64,000 nucleotides of DNA from Candidatus Gastranaerophilales bacterium. Lineage in GTDB: Bacteria; Cyanobacteriota; Vampirovibrionia; Gastranaerophilales; Gastranaerophilaceae. The notes under the pieces were generated by a model that searched no databases, was not told where the DNA came from, and worked only from the letters and a program-made list of their open reading frames with translations. Positions 16,952 to 26,016 of this stretch are shown in pieces. Location of the stretch: NCBI GenBank assembly GCA_910587055.1, contig CAJUKY010000001.1, positions 62,001-126,000 of the forward strand, read 5' to 3'. The translations under genes were made by a program, and so were the position numbers. Each line of letters starts with the position of its first letter. Position 1 is the stretch's first letter.

Positions 16952-18466
16952 TCAGGGGAAGAAATTTAAAAGAAGCCTTTTTCCTTCATCGTCAACCCTA
17001 TTTTCGTCATATTCTTCCATCCAGAGCAAATTACAAACAGATTTTATGACTTCCATAAGTTCTTTTTCAGACTTCAGATTATTTTTCATATAACTTTCCG
17101 CATCTTTTCTTATGCGACCGTCGCTGTCTTCTTCCAGCCATTTTATAAAGTTTTCTTTTTCTTCTTCAAAAATTTTGTTCAACTGTTTGTCGTTTGTAAG
17201 ACCATTTTTATCAGACAGTCTTTCTATTGTTAAATTAATCATTGAATCTGCGGCAGTAACAGGCGTAAGCAGTCGCAAACTTCTGTTCTTTTTTTTATTA
17301 AGCGCTGATATATTATCTTTTAATTCAGAAATTGTTTCGCGCGGGAGTGTTTTTAAAGTTTCAATAATTATCTTCCTTTTACCTTCAGGAACATCTGGCA
17401 TTGAGCCTGAAAAATTATCATGGTTTTTATCAGTATCATCATCTTCTTGTGCAAACAAAATATCAAGAAGCGTATATTCTAATCCTGCAAGCATTTGCGG
17501 CAAAGCTGTTTTTAAAGCATCAACAAAAGCCTCTCTGTTTTCTTCCGGCACCTGTTTTATTACATCCGAAAAACACTCCAGTGAGAGTTCCCGTCTTTCC
17601 TGTGCGTTCTTTAAAAAAGGTTTAAGAGTGACGTTTAATTCAAATAGTATCTGAGGAGGAAGCATTTTTAAAGCCCCGATAAATGCTTCTTTTTCTGTTC
17701 CGCTTTCCGGAATTAATTCTAAGGCTTTTGAAAAATCCAATTTTCCCCATTTACTGCCGCTTCTTATTGTAACTTTTCCGTCATTATTTATCTTTGCACT
17801 ATAATTTCTGCCATTTACATTAAATTCAATATGGTCAGAATTTTTAAAATGTTTTTTAGAATAGCTATAGTCTAAAATAGGATAGAATTTATTACCTTTA
17901 ATTGAAATATTTCTTGTTTCAACTGTTTTAAAATCATTAGAATGTTCTGTATTTTTGCTGTAAGCATTTTCTATAAAATAATCTTCATTAAATCTGCTTT
18001 TATCGGTAAAATTCATTATGCTCTTGCCCTGCAAATATGAGCTTTCTCTTGAAGTATGCAAGTCGCCGTAATCATTTGAGGTGTTAACTATATTATAAAA
18101 ACCGTATCCGTTTGAAAAAGAAAGCCCGAGTCTTTTATCGGTTATACCGTTAAAAGTGTCTTTTGTTTTTGAAAAACTTAATTTGGAATCTTTATCCAAA
18201 AGCGCTCTTTCTCTTTTCGGAAATTTATATATAGCGTTTAAAACAGAGCCATATTCTTCATCATCAAGGCGCATTAATTTTATTATTGATGTTTTATCGG
18301 GATTTATTTTCTTTATTTCTTCATATCTTTTTGAAAAATTAAATATATCTTTTTTATCATCTTTAAAAGATACACCTGAAGGGAATGCAAAAGATGCGCT
18401 GAAAGATAAATTTTGTACGTTATTTTTATTGAAATTTTGCGCTAAATTAAGCGGAAGTGTATACAT
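16952..18466 (-). CDS. unrecognised protein with three helical repeats
   Basis: A 504-residue protein of no recognised family, with AAGGA 8 nt before the ATG. There is no classic signal peptide; the N-terminus is Asn-rich and runs into LSFSASFAF (residues about 20-28). Residues 60-240 are polar and Ser/Asn/Tyr-rich. From about 254 there are three diverged helical repeats with a period of about 52 residues: EKEAFIGALKMLPPQILFEL, NREAFVDALKTALPQMLAGL and KRKIIIETLKTLPRETISEL. An acidic, helical C-terminus follows. A related N-terminal pattern occurs in the 39406 protein. It could be a secreted effector or scaffold; function unknown. Confidence 0.75.
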   Translation of the reverse strand: MYTLPLNLAQNFNKNNVQNLSFSASFAFPSGVSFKDDKKDIFNFSKRYEEIKKINPDKTSIIKLMRLDDEEYGSVLNAIYKFPKRERALLDKDSKLSFSKTKDTFNGITDKRLGLSFSNGYGFYNIVNTSNDYGDLHTSRESSYLQGKSIMNFTDKSRFNEDYFIENAYSKNTEHSNDFKTVETRNISIKGNKFYPILDYSYSKKHFKNSDHIEFNVNGRNYSAKINNDGKVTIRSGSKWGKLDFSKALELIPESGTEKEAFIGALKMLPPQILFELNVTLKPFLKNAQERRELSLECFSDVIKQVPEENREAFVDALKTALPQMLAGLEYTLLDILFAQEDDDTDKNHDNFSGSMPDVPEGKRKIIIETLKTLPRETISELKDNISALNKKKNRSLRLLTPVTAADSMINLTIERLSDKNGLTNDKQLNKIFEEEKENFIKWLEEDSDGRIRKDAESYMKNNLKSEKELMEVIKSVCNLLWMEEYDENRVDDEGKRLLLNFFP

Positions 18467-18775
18467 TCTTAGTTCCTTTTATAATGTGGTAAGTGCAATG
18501 TATACAAAATAAAACTCTAAAATAAAAATTTTTGCCACTGCTGACAACAATAGGCAATTTTAAGCCACAATACTACATATGTAGGAATACCTTAAATGTA
18601 CTCTGTACAGGCTATACAGGAGGGCAATAGCCCTTAAGGGGGGTTGCAAAATATACATGTTGTGTGTATATTATGTTTACAAACTTGGGTTTTCATCTTA
18701 AGTGCATAGATAAAGTGTTAAAAGTAAATGCATTTTAAGTTTTTACCCTGTTCAAAACAAAAAGAGGATTATTTT

Positions 18776-19297
18776 ATGACGAAAAAGCTTATGAAAACTT
18801 TGCTAGTCTTAGTTTGTGCGCTTTGCATAAATTTGACAAACACTGTAAATGCGGCTCAATCGCCCAGCGAAATTAAAACTTCAATTGTAAAGACTGCAAT
18901 AAATATGGGTGTTGACCCGTGTATTGCTTTAAGTATTGCAAAATTAGAATCAGAATTTGTACCGACCAAAAAAGGTGCTTCAGGTGCCGTGGGATTATTT
19001 CAATTAATGCCTGACACCGCAAGAAGATTAGGAGTTAACCCTTACATTGTAAACGACAATATCAAAGGCGGCATTATGTATTATCGTATGATGTATAAAA
19101 AATTCGGTTCAACGGATTTAGCTCTTGCGGCATATAATGCAGGTCCCGGAAATGTAGCCAGATACAAAGGCGTTCCTCCTTTCCGTGAAACGCAGGCATT
19201 TATTTCAAGAATTAAAGCTAATGCCAATCAATTTAAAAAAGATCCTATAGTGCTTGAGCACACGCAGCCAAAAGCACCTGTACCTTCAACTTTATAA
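18776..19297 (+). CDS. secreted lytic transglycosylase, SLT family
   Basis: A 173-residue peptidoglycan lytic transglycosylase. The start at 18776 follows AGAGGA and gives a good signal peptide (MTKKLMKTLLVLVC to VNA-AQ); a longer frame from 18728 lacks one. The catalytic Glu lies in AKLESEF, followed by GAVGLFQLMPDTARRLG and AYNAGPGNVARY, the standard family 1 motifs. Periplasmic, cutting glycan strands for remodelling or for passage of envelope machines. It is transcribed alone, with a terminator directly after it. A paralogue heads the flagellar cluster at 46950-47594. Confidence 0.9.
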   Translation: MTKKLMKTLLVLVCALCINLTNTVNAAQSPSEIKTSIVKTAINMGVDPCIALSIAKLESEFVPTKKGASGAVGLFQLMPDTARRLGVNPYIVNDNIKGGIMYYRMMYKKFGSTDLALAAYNAGPGNVARYKGVPPFRETQAFISRIKANANQFKKDPIVLEHTQPKAPVPSTL

Positions 19298-19318
19298 AAA
19301 CGGAATAAAAAATTAAAC

Positions 19319-19367
19319 AAAAACACTTTTTAAAAAGCTATTTTGCTTATAAAAAGTGTTTTTGTTA
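19319..19367 (+). terminator. terminator after the lytic transglycosylase
   Basis: A 13-bp stem AAAAACACTTTTT/AAAAAGTGTTTTT (19319-19331 and 19351-19363) with a T-rich tail lies between the transglycosylase stop and the tyrS start. Confidence 0.75.
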
Positions 19368-19408
19368 TTATTAAAGCAAGATATACAATAAAAGGGAAAT
19401 TTATACAG

Positions 19409-20608
19409 ATGGATTTAAAGAATAATGAAGTAAAACTTGAAGAGCAATTTTTAAAACAGGCAATTGATATCTCAAAAGGCGCAGAAGTACTGCCAAACGG
19501 AGTGGAAGAACTTGCAAAAAAACTTCAGGAATCTTATTATTCTAAAAAACCCTTGAGGGTAAAGCTGGGTTTAGACCCTACACGTCCTGATTTACACCTC
19601 GGACATACTGTTGTAATGAGAAAATTAAAAAAATTTCAGGATTTAGGACATAAAATAGTTTTAATTGTAGGCGGTGCAACGGCAATGGTGGGAGACCCTT
19701 CAGGAAAATCCGAAACGCGCCCTGCTTTATCAAAAGAACAGGTGGCAGAAAATGCCAAAACATATTTTGAACAGATGTCAAAAGTTGTAGATGTAAATAA
19801 AGCAGAAGTAAGAAATAATGCCGACTGGCTTCATAATATGAGTTTTACAGACTTTTTAAAACTCGCATCAGCTACAACGGTTGCAAAATTAATGACAAGA
19901 GATGATTTTGCAAAAAGATACGCAGAAGGCCGTCCTATAAGTCCTGTTGAATTTTTCTATCCTTTAATGCAAGGGTATGACAGTGTTGCAGTGGATGCAG
20001 ATATTGAATTCGGCGGAACGGACCAGAGATTTAACCTTTTAATGGGAAGGGATATCCAGACATTTTACGGTATGGATAAAATGCAGGTTGTTATGATGAC
20101 GCCTTTAATTGAAGGTACGGACGGCGTTAAAAAGATGTCTAAAACATACCCCGAACATTGTATTTCACTTACGGAAGAGCCTAAAAATATGTACGGCAAA
20201 TTGATGTCAATTCCTGATGAATTGATGGAAAAATATTTTACACTTCTTACGGATATTGAATTTAACAAAGAAAATAACCCGAGAGATGAAAAAATGCGCC
20301 TTGCATATGAAATAACAAAAATGTACTGCGGAGCTGATGAAGCAGATAAAGCGCAGAATGATTTTATAAACGTTGTGCAAAATAAAGGTGTGCCCGATGA
20401 TACCCCTGAAATCAAGGTAAATTCACACAATATACTTGACATCCTCGTTGAATTAAATTTTGTTCAAAGCAAAGGAGAGGCAAAAAGACTTATTTCAGGC
20501 GGCGGAGTTAAATTTGAAGGCGAGAAAATAACCGATATTCAGATAAACCTTGATAAAGAAGGAATTCTTCAAGGCGGAAAAAGAAAATATGCAAAAATCA
20601 AATTCTAA
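19409..20608 (+). CDS. tyrS: tyrosyl-tRNA synthetase
   Basis: A 399-residue class I aminoacyl-tRNA synthetase that charges tRNA-Tyr. The first signature is DLHLGHTVVMRKL (HLGH), the second KKMSKTYP (KMSKS type), and a C-terminal S4 RNA-binding domain contains GEAKRLISGGGVKFEG. The start MDLKNNEV at 19409 is chosen over an upstream in-frame ATG at 19343, which falls inside the preceding terminator; AAAGGG lies 13 nt before it. No T-box leader is visible. The 3' end overlaps the cysE start. Confidence 0.96.
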   Translation: MDLKNNEVKLEEQFLKQAIDISKGAEVLPNGVEELAKKLQESYYSKKPLRVKLGLDPTRPDLHLGHTVVMRKLKKFQDLGHKIVLIVGGATAMVGDPSGKSETRPALSKEQVAENAKTYFEQMSKVVDVNKAEVRNNADWLHNMSFTDFLKLASATTVAKLMTRDDFAKRYAEGRPISPVEFFYPLMQGYDSVAVDADIEFGGTDQRFNLLMGRDIQTFYGMDKMQVVMMTPLIEGTDGVKKMSKTYPEHCISLTEEPKNMYGKLMSIPDELMEKYFTLLTDIEFNKENNPRDEKMRLAYEITKMYCGADEADKAQNDFINVVQNKGVPDDTPEIKVNSHNILDILVELNFVQSKGEAKRLISGGGVKFEGEKITDIQINLDKEGILQGGKRKYAKIKF

Positions 20609-21299
20609 AGATAAAAATACTGCGGGGACAAAAAATGCCGGCAACAAGGGGAAAAAACACCCTGTAGCCTTAATCCGCGGAATAAAAAGAGTTTTATCCG
20701 ATATTGCAAATATTAAAGATAAAGACCCTGCCGCAAAAAGTGTACTTGAAATCATTCTTTTATACCCGGGATTTCATGCGCTTCTGGCATACAGAATTGC
20801 AAACAAACTGTTAAAATGGCATATTCCCTTCATACCAAGGCTTATATCTCAGATTGCAAGATTTTTTACGGGGATTGAAATTCACCCCGGGGCCACAATC
20901 GGAGAGAGATTTTTTATAGACCACGGCATGGGGGTTGTAATTGGCGAAACCACAATAATAGGGGATAACGTTCTTGTTTATCAGGGCGTTACACTAGGCG
21001 GAACAGGAAAAGACCACGGGAAACGCCACCCGACTATTGGAAATTTTGTTACAATAGGCGCAGGGGCAAAGGTTTTAGGTAATATTACAATCGAAGATAA
21101 TTCAAACATAGGCGCAGGGAGCGTTGTTATTGATGATGTGCCCGAGCATTCAACCGTTGTGGGTATCCCGGGGCGCATTGTCCAGCAAAGATTTTTTATT
21201 CAGGGACAGCTTTTACACAATAAAATCCCTGACCCTGTTACATGCCAGTTGAACCGCCTTACCTATGAAATAAAGGAATTAAAAGAAAAAATAAAATAA
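20589..21299 (+). CDS. cysE: serine O-acetyltransferase
   Basis: A 236-residue enzyme making O-acetylserine from serine and acetyl-CoA, the first step of cysteine synthesis. After about 45 Lys-rich residues the SAT core begins (YPGFHALLAYRIAN), then left-handed beta-helix hexapeptides with the catalytic segment FIDHGMGVVIGETTIIGDNV and GGTGKDHGKRHPTIG. The short form lacks the large N-terminal helical domain of E. coli CysE, as in the EpsC group. The ATG at 20589 overlaps the end of tyrS by 20 bp, so the two are co-transcribed. Confidence 0.93.
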   Translation: MQKSNSKDKNTAGTKNAGNKGKKHPVALIRGIKRVLSDIANIKDKDPAAKSVLEIILLYPGFHALLAYRIANKLLKWHIPFIPRLISQIARFFTGIEIHPGATIGERFFIDHGMGVVIGETTIIGDNVLVYQGVTLGGTGKDHGKRHPTIGNFVTIGAGAKVLGNITIEDNSNIGAGSVVIDDVPEHSTVVGIPGRIVQQRFFIQGQLLHNKIPDPVTCQLNRLTYEIKELKEKIK

Positions 21300-21309
21300 T
21301 TAAAAAAAA

Positions 21310-21343
21310 CCTCTTTCCTTGATTAGGAAAGAGGAAGTTTTTG
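21310..21343. terminator. bidirectional terminator between cysE and the convergent gene
   Basis: A 10-bp perfect stem CCTCTTTCCT/AGGAAAGAGG with a short loop, T-rich to the right and A8 to the left, can stop transcription from both sides. Confidence 0.8.
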
Positions 21344-21388
21344 TTTAAAGTTTTTTAAGGAGTTTAGTTAATAAATATTTTTAAGGTT

Positions 21389-22204
21389 TTAAGCCGCTGC
21401 TGAATTATCAGTTACTTTATCATATATCCATTTTCCTGCAACGCACGCTAAACCTATCGCAGCACCGCCTATTGCAATCCATTTTACTTTGCTGCCTTTG
21501 ATATTTTTCACCTTGTCTAAGAGTTTGCCGCCGGCTATACCCAGCGTTTTAAAGAATCCTTCTGATGAAGTTACGGTATTTTTAGCTGCTTTCCAGCTTT
21601 TTCTTGCCATATTAAGTCCTGAAACCGTAAGGCCAAATCCTGCACCGCCTACTGCTGCTCCTGCACATTTCATAAATGTATCCATGTTTGCAGCAGGTTC
21701 ATCTGTTGCTTGAGCCTTTAGATCACCCTTGCTATTTGATTGGCAAAGAAACATTGTAATAGGGTTAGAATTTTTAAGACCTGTCACAAATGAAGAATCA
21801 GCATATTTTGAAATATCGCCTAAAAATGTTGAATTACAAGCTGCCGCATACTGATTTTGAAGCAATGCTTTAATATCGGTTTCACTGTATCCCGCATATT
21901 GACCATAATCAGATACTTGCTGCACAAGGTTATTAAATGCTGAAATTGCATCATCACTTCTGCCGTCTTGAAGCATGTCCTTAATTGTCTGACATTTTAA
22001 ATTTATAGAATTTGCTTCCGTGCTTTGTTTATTTGAATAAGACTGCTGTGCGGTTCTTAATGAATAACTGTTTGCAATGGAGTTTTTTGCATTTTCCACA
22101 TATGCGGAATTTGATAAACCTCCGTAATAACCGTATCCACCATACCCTGAGGTGGTGCCGGTTATTAAACCTAGCCCGTTCAAAGAGCTGTATCCTAAAC
22201 TCAT
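21389..22204 (-). CDS. unrecognised Gly/Tyr-rich protein with hydrophobic C-terminal segments
   Basis: A 271-residue protein of unknown family. The N-terminus is Gly/Tyr/Ser-rich without a signal peptide (GYGGYGYYGGLSNSAY), residues 36-130 are helical and Gln/Asn-rich, and there are four cysteines (CQT, AACN, FLCQ, MKCAG). Two hydrophobic, glycine-rich stretches at about 178-196 and 243-262 (WIAIGGAAIGLACVAGKWIY) could insert in a membrane. It is transcribed alone. The lack of a classic signal, the small-residue N-terminus and the C-terminal hydrophobic pair could suit a specialised secretion substrate, but that is speculation. Confidence 0.7.
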   Translation of the reverse strand: MSLGYSSLNGLGLITGTTSGYGGYGYYGGLSNSAYVENAKNSIANSYSLRTAQQSYSNKQSTEANSINLKCQTIKDMLQDGRSDDAISAFNNLVQQVSDYGQYAGYSETDIKALLQNQYAAACNSTFLGDISKYADSSFVTGLKNSNPITMFLCQSNSKGDLKAQATDEPAANMDTFMKCAGAAVGGAGFGLTVSGLNMARKSWKAAKNTVTSSEGFFKTLGIAGGKLLDKVKNIKGSKVKWIAIGGAAIGLACVAGKWIYDKVTDNSAAA

Positions 22205-22438
22205 ACTAAACTTCCTTCCAATATTATTAACTTTAAACTAACCTTACATTTTAATAAAAACAATCGAGATTAAGAAATTGACATGGTTTGAGGGATTTTG
22301 TTAACAATTCTTAATATTTTTACAAAAAAGAAATAATGGTTACAAAATATGTAACAAAAATGCCCGCAAAGCTAATGTAGTGTATGATATTGTTATACAT
22401 CATGTTATTTTGGTATTATTTTAGGAAAATGGAAAAAT

Positions 22439-23545
22439 ATGTTTAATATAGAAGAGTTTTTAACAAGAGTAAACAAAACAAAGGCTTCGGATATTCATTT
22501 AAAGGTAGGAAAACAGCCTTCGCTTCGAATTTCAGGAAATATTATAAAAATTGACGAGCCTGTTATTTCCAAAGAAGATTTGGAAGATATTTTAAAAACA
22601 ATGCTGTACGGCGACCTTGTTGAAAAAATAAAAGCAAAAAGCGACATAGATTTTACGTACGAAATTCCAAACGTTTCAAGATACAGGGTAAATTACTGCA
22701 AGGAACTCGGGTATCCAAAATTAACATTGAGAACAATTCCTTATCAAATTCCCACACTGGAAGAATTATCATTGCCTGATTCTCTTGAAGTATTTACAAA
22801 ATATAATAACGGAATTGTCTTAATTACAGGAGCAACAAGCTCCGGCAAATCTACAACGATTGCATCTTTAATTGAAATTATAAATAAAGAAAGACCGAAA
22901 CATATTATTACAATTGAAGACCCGATTGAATTTTTATATACCGATAAAAAATCTTTAATAACTCAAAGAGGGGTAGGGGTTGATGTAAATTCATTCTCTG
23001 ACGGTATAAAATATGCTTTAAGACAGGACCCTGATATCATACTTGTAGGCGAAATCAGAGACAGAGATACCATGGAGAGCGCTTTAAATGCTGCAGAAAC
23101 AGGTCATCTGGTATTTTCAACAATTCACACAAATTCCGCTCCGCAGACAATAAACAGAATGCTCGGGCTTTTTGACGATTCAACAAGAAGCTTTATAAGA
23201 GACAGATTTGCAAAGGTCTTAAGAGGAACAATAGCACAGAAATTAATTCCGACAATTGAAAACAAAGGCAAGGGCGGGCTTGTTCCGGCACTTGAAATTA
23301 TGGCAAATACACCTGCAATTGTAGATTATATACAAAAAAACCAGCTTGAAGACATAGAAATGCTTATTAAAAGAGGCGGATACCAGAATATGGTATCAAT
23401 GAATGCTTCTATATTTAAGCTTTATAAGAGCGGTATAATAAGCAAAGAAGAAGCAATGAATGCAACAGATGATGAGGTTGAACTTAATCAGTTAATGAGG
23501 GGCATATACCATGGAAGCCAGACCCCTGTTGACGATTTATTATAA
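22439..23545 (+). CDS. pilT: type IV pilus retraction ATPase
   Basis: A 368-residue hexameric ATPase of the PilT/GspE superfamily that powers pilus retraction. Motifs in order: N-terminal domain with ASDIHLKVGKQP, Walker A GATSSGKSTT near 131-140, Asp box IEDPIEFLY, Walker B DPDIILVGEIRDRDT, and the His box STIHTNSAPQTINR. The length suits PilT rather than PilB, which is about 560. Cytoplasmic at the pilus base. It heads a run of five more same-strand genes with gaps of 5-78 bp. The only pilin-like proteins in the window are the two giant glycine-rich prepilins elsewhere. Confidence 0.94.
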   Translation: MFNIEEFLTRVNKTKASDIHLKVGKQPSLRISGNIIKIDEPVISKEDLEDILKTMLYGDLVEKIKAKSDIDFTYEIPNVSRYRVNYCKELGYPKLTLRTIPYQIPTLEELSLPDSLEVFTKYNNGIVLITGATSSGKSTTIASLIEIINKERPKHIITIEDPIEFLYTDKKSLITQRGVGVDVNSFSDGIKYALRQDPDIILVGEIRDRDTMESALNAAETGHLVFSTIHTNSAPQTINRMLGLFDDSTRSFIRDRFAKVLRGTIAQKLIPTIENKGKGGLVPALEIMANTPAIVDYIQKNQLEDIEMLIKRGGYQNMVSMNASIFKLYKSGIISKEEAMNATDDEVELNQLMRGIYHGSQTPVDDLL

Positions 23546-23563
23546 GAGGAGAGGATAAAAAAT

Positions 23564-25144
23564 ATGGCACCGTTTCCAGAATCCGAGGATATGACCATAA
23601 AGAGGCTTATGGTAGCGTTAAGAAAAAACGATTACCAGCTTTTAAAAATGGGAACATACAAGCTCCATGAAAAATTTCATACAGGACATGAATTTGAACT
23701 TACCGATGAATTAAGGCAAATTCTTGCAACAATGAAAGAAAAACAGTATCCGCCTGAAATTTCAGATATTTTATGCTCTACAATTGAGGATATTTTATCC
23801 AAAAAAGCCGTACAGGCAATTTCAAAAGAAAATCAGATTATGCCCGCAGACAGCGGCAAAACAGCCATGCCGCAGACCTTACAGGCAGGCGAAGACATTA
23901 AAGAGCTTGCAGGTATAATAAACCAGAACAGCACCGTAAGCGGCATTAAGACATTTGAAGAAATTAAACCTATACAAACTACCCTGAAAGAAGTCAATCA
24001 GGTTCAAATAAACAACACCCCTTTAATTCAGCCTGTTCAATCTGTGCAGGCACAGCAAGCATATTATGGCACCCAGCAGAATACTCCTCAAAATACATAT
24101 TACAGCGCTCCGGTGCAGAATACTTCCGCGCAGCCAAGCTCTGCAGGTGCAGCATATCAAAATACTCAAACATATTCAGCTACGCAGGCTCAGATACAAT
24201 CGCAGACTCAACAAGCACAGCAGACTCCATATCAAACCCGGGCTCAAATGCAGCAGGCACAGCAGATACAATATCAAAACCAGCCTCAAATTCAGCCTCA
24301 AATGCAAGCTGCACCCGCAAAAGAAGAAGAGTACAGCATTAAAAATATTGCAGTATTTTATGATGACTACAAAAATGATATAGATTTTGCGGATGTAAAA
24401 GATTATAAAAATAATTTAAATTTTCTTTTTTCAAAAAATCAAAACGGCCAGGATTACAATATCTTAAAACAAATTTCATCTTTAACTCAGGCTCTTGATA
24501 CAAATACAAATGATGTTGATAAAATTATTTCAATGCTTACAACATCAAAAGGCAAGGTGTCTTTTATAACAGCATCTCAGAGCCAGAATATTTCAAAAAT
24601 TTTCTATGAAAAAAATATTGATTTTGACATTCCTTTTGTTAAAAAAGCAAAAAATCAAAATAAAGATGCCGCATTTGATTTAATACCGATGAACGGCTCA
24701 ACCAATATTTTTGTATGTTCAAATTGCAATATGAGAACATTAAAGACAGATTTTAATACAAGAACTTTAAGTGTTCAATGTCCGCACTGCGAGGGAGCAG
24801 CATTTCCCGATATCTATGCAATAAATTCCTATAACCCTGACTGCAACCCAGTTTTTTGGCACAGAGCATTTGCAGCGCTTGTAAAATCTCAAATCTGGAT
24901 TCTTGTAAATCCTCCGCTGGATGAAAATAAAGAAATTATCTTTGATTTCATAAAAACCGCATATGATGCAGGACGTCCTTCAAAAATTTATATTTTATCA
25001 AAAGAAAATGACAAAAAAGAATTCTACAGGCAGATGTTTAAATCTGTCAATGAAAATTGCGAAATTAAATTTAATTTTCAAGATCAGGATAAGCTCTGTG
25101 AAGAGTTTATAAATGAAGAAATTATAAGAAAAGTCTTTGCATAA
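23564..25144 (+). CDS. unrecognised Gln-rich zinc-ribbon protein in the pilT operon
   Basis: A 526-residue protein 18 bp after pilT. Residues 1-95 are helical and polar. Residues about 145-250 form a disordered Gln/Tyr/Pro-rich linker. The C-terminal half (260-526) has alternating strands and helices and a four-cysteine cluster CSNCNMRT...CPHCEGAAFPD near 388-416. The pattern of a zinc ribbon followed by strands such as QIWILVNPP loosely resembles the zinc module and NAD fold of sirtuins, but the sirtuin GAGxS loop and catalytic His are not evident, so that resemblance is weak. Its position suggests a pilus-related or regulatory role. Function unknown. Confidence 0.75.
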   Translation: MAPFPESEDMTIKRLMVALRKNDYQLLKMGTYKLHEKFHTGHEFELTDELRQILATMKEKQYPPEISDILCSTIEDILSKKAVQAISKENQIMPADSGKTAMPQTLQAGEDIKELAGIINQNSTVSGIKTFEEIKPIQTTLKEVNQVQINNTPLIQPVQSVQAQQAYYGTQQNTPQNTYYSAPVQNTSAQPSSAGAAYQNTQTYSATQAQIQSQTQQAQQTPYQTRAQMQQAQQIQYQNQPQIQPQMQAAPAKEEEYSIKNIAVFYDDYKNDIDFADVKDYKNNLNFLFSKNQNGQDYNILKQISSLTQALDTNTNDVDKIISMLTTSKGKVSFITASQSQNISKIFYEKNIDFDIPFVKKAKNQNKDAAFDLIPMNGSTNIFVCSNCNMRTLKTDFNTRTLSVQCPHCEGAAFPDIYAINSYNPDCNPVFWHRAFAALVKSQIWILVNPPLDENKEIIFDFIKTAYDAGRPSKIYILSKENDKKEFYRQMFKSVNENCEIKFNFQDQDKLCEEFINEEIIRKVFA

Positions 25145-25222
25145 ATCCGGTTTCAGCCGGTATTCCGCGCAAAACCTGCAACATAAAATCAATAAAAAGC
25201 AATCAGCAAATTACGGATAAAA

Positions 25223-26011
25223 ATGAATAATAACACCTTTGTAACAGATGCAATAAATATAAAGTCTTATCCTTTGAGCGAAAATGATAACATTGTGGTT
25301 ATGTTTTCAAAAGATAAGGGGATAATTAAGGGTGTTGCAAAAGGTGTTAAAAAACCGAAAAGCAAGCTCGGGGCAAGAATGCAGTCACTTGTATGCAACA
25401 GGCTTATGTTAAATCAGGGCAAAAACCTTGATGTCATAAGAGAAGCGCAGGCTATTAACCCTTTTAATAAATTGAGGTATGATCTTGAAAAATTAAATTT
25501 TTCTATCTATATAACAGAAATTATCGGGAATTTTTGCAGAGAAAATACTGAAGAAACAGAGGAAGTTAATAAAAATATTTATGAACTTTTCTATAAAACA
25601 CTGGAAAATATCTCAAATGCTGAAGATAATATCCACACTATGCTTTCTGTTGTAAAGTTTCAGTTAAAATTTATGAAAATGACAGGTTTCGGGCTTGAAT
25701 TATCACACTGTTTAAAGTGTTCCGCCCCGATTAATGAAGAATCTTATTTTTCATTTAATAACGGCGGGGTTATCTGCAGGCACTGTTTAGCCGAATCAAG
25801 CGATATGGAGCACAAAATAAGAATTCATGTGAAGATAAAAGAATTTCTGTGCGAACTGCTTGATTACGATATTAATAAATCAACAAAATACGATAACCTT
25901 GTTAATGAAAAAGTGGTTTCAAGCTGTTTTAATCTTTTAAGAAAATATATAGACAACCAGACAGGTAGAGAGTGCAAGGCTTTAAAAGTTCTTGAAATGA
26001 CAAAGGTGTAA
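25223..26011 (+). CDS. recO: DNA repair protein RecO
   Basis: A 262-residue recombination mediator that helps load RecA on gapped DNA with RecF and RecR. The N-terminal OB fold has AINIKSYPLSENDNIVVMFS and the loop GVKKPKSKLG. The C-terminal helical domain carries the zinc ligands CLKC and CRHC (about residues 164-187). Length and layout fit the family. It is in the pilT operon, 78 bp after the previous gene and 5 bp before the TPR gene, so it is probably read from the shared transcript. Confidence 0.88.
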   Translation: MNNNTFVTDAINIKSYPLSENDNIVVMFSKDKGIIKGVAKGVKKPKSKLGARMQSLVCNRLMLNQGKNLDVIREAQAINPFNKLRYDLEKLNFSIYITEIIGNFCRENTEETEEVNKNIYELFYKTLENISNAEDNIHTMLSVVKFQLKFMKMTGFGLELSHCLKCSAPINEESYFSFNNGGVICRHCLAESSDMEHKIRIHVKIKEFLCELLDYDINKSTKYDNLVNEKVVSSCFNLLRKYIDNQTGRECKALKVLEMTKV

Positions 26012-26016
26012 ACTTT

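Noticed and set aside
18485..18728. Riboswitch or structured leader before the lytic transglycosylase
   Set aside because: The region has short palindromes (CTACATATGTAG, GGGCAATAGCCC) but I could not fit it to any known riboswitch consensus; nothing firm can be claimed.
19298..19409. T-box leader for tyrS, or the longer tyrS start at 19343
   Set aside because: The upstream DNA is a simple terminator with no T-box sequence, and the longer start lies inside that terminator.
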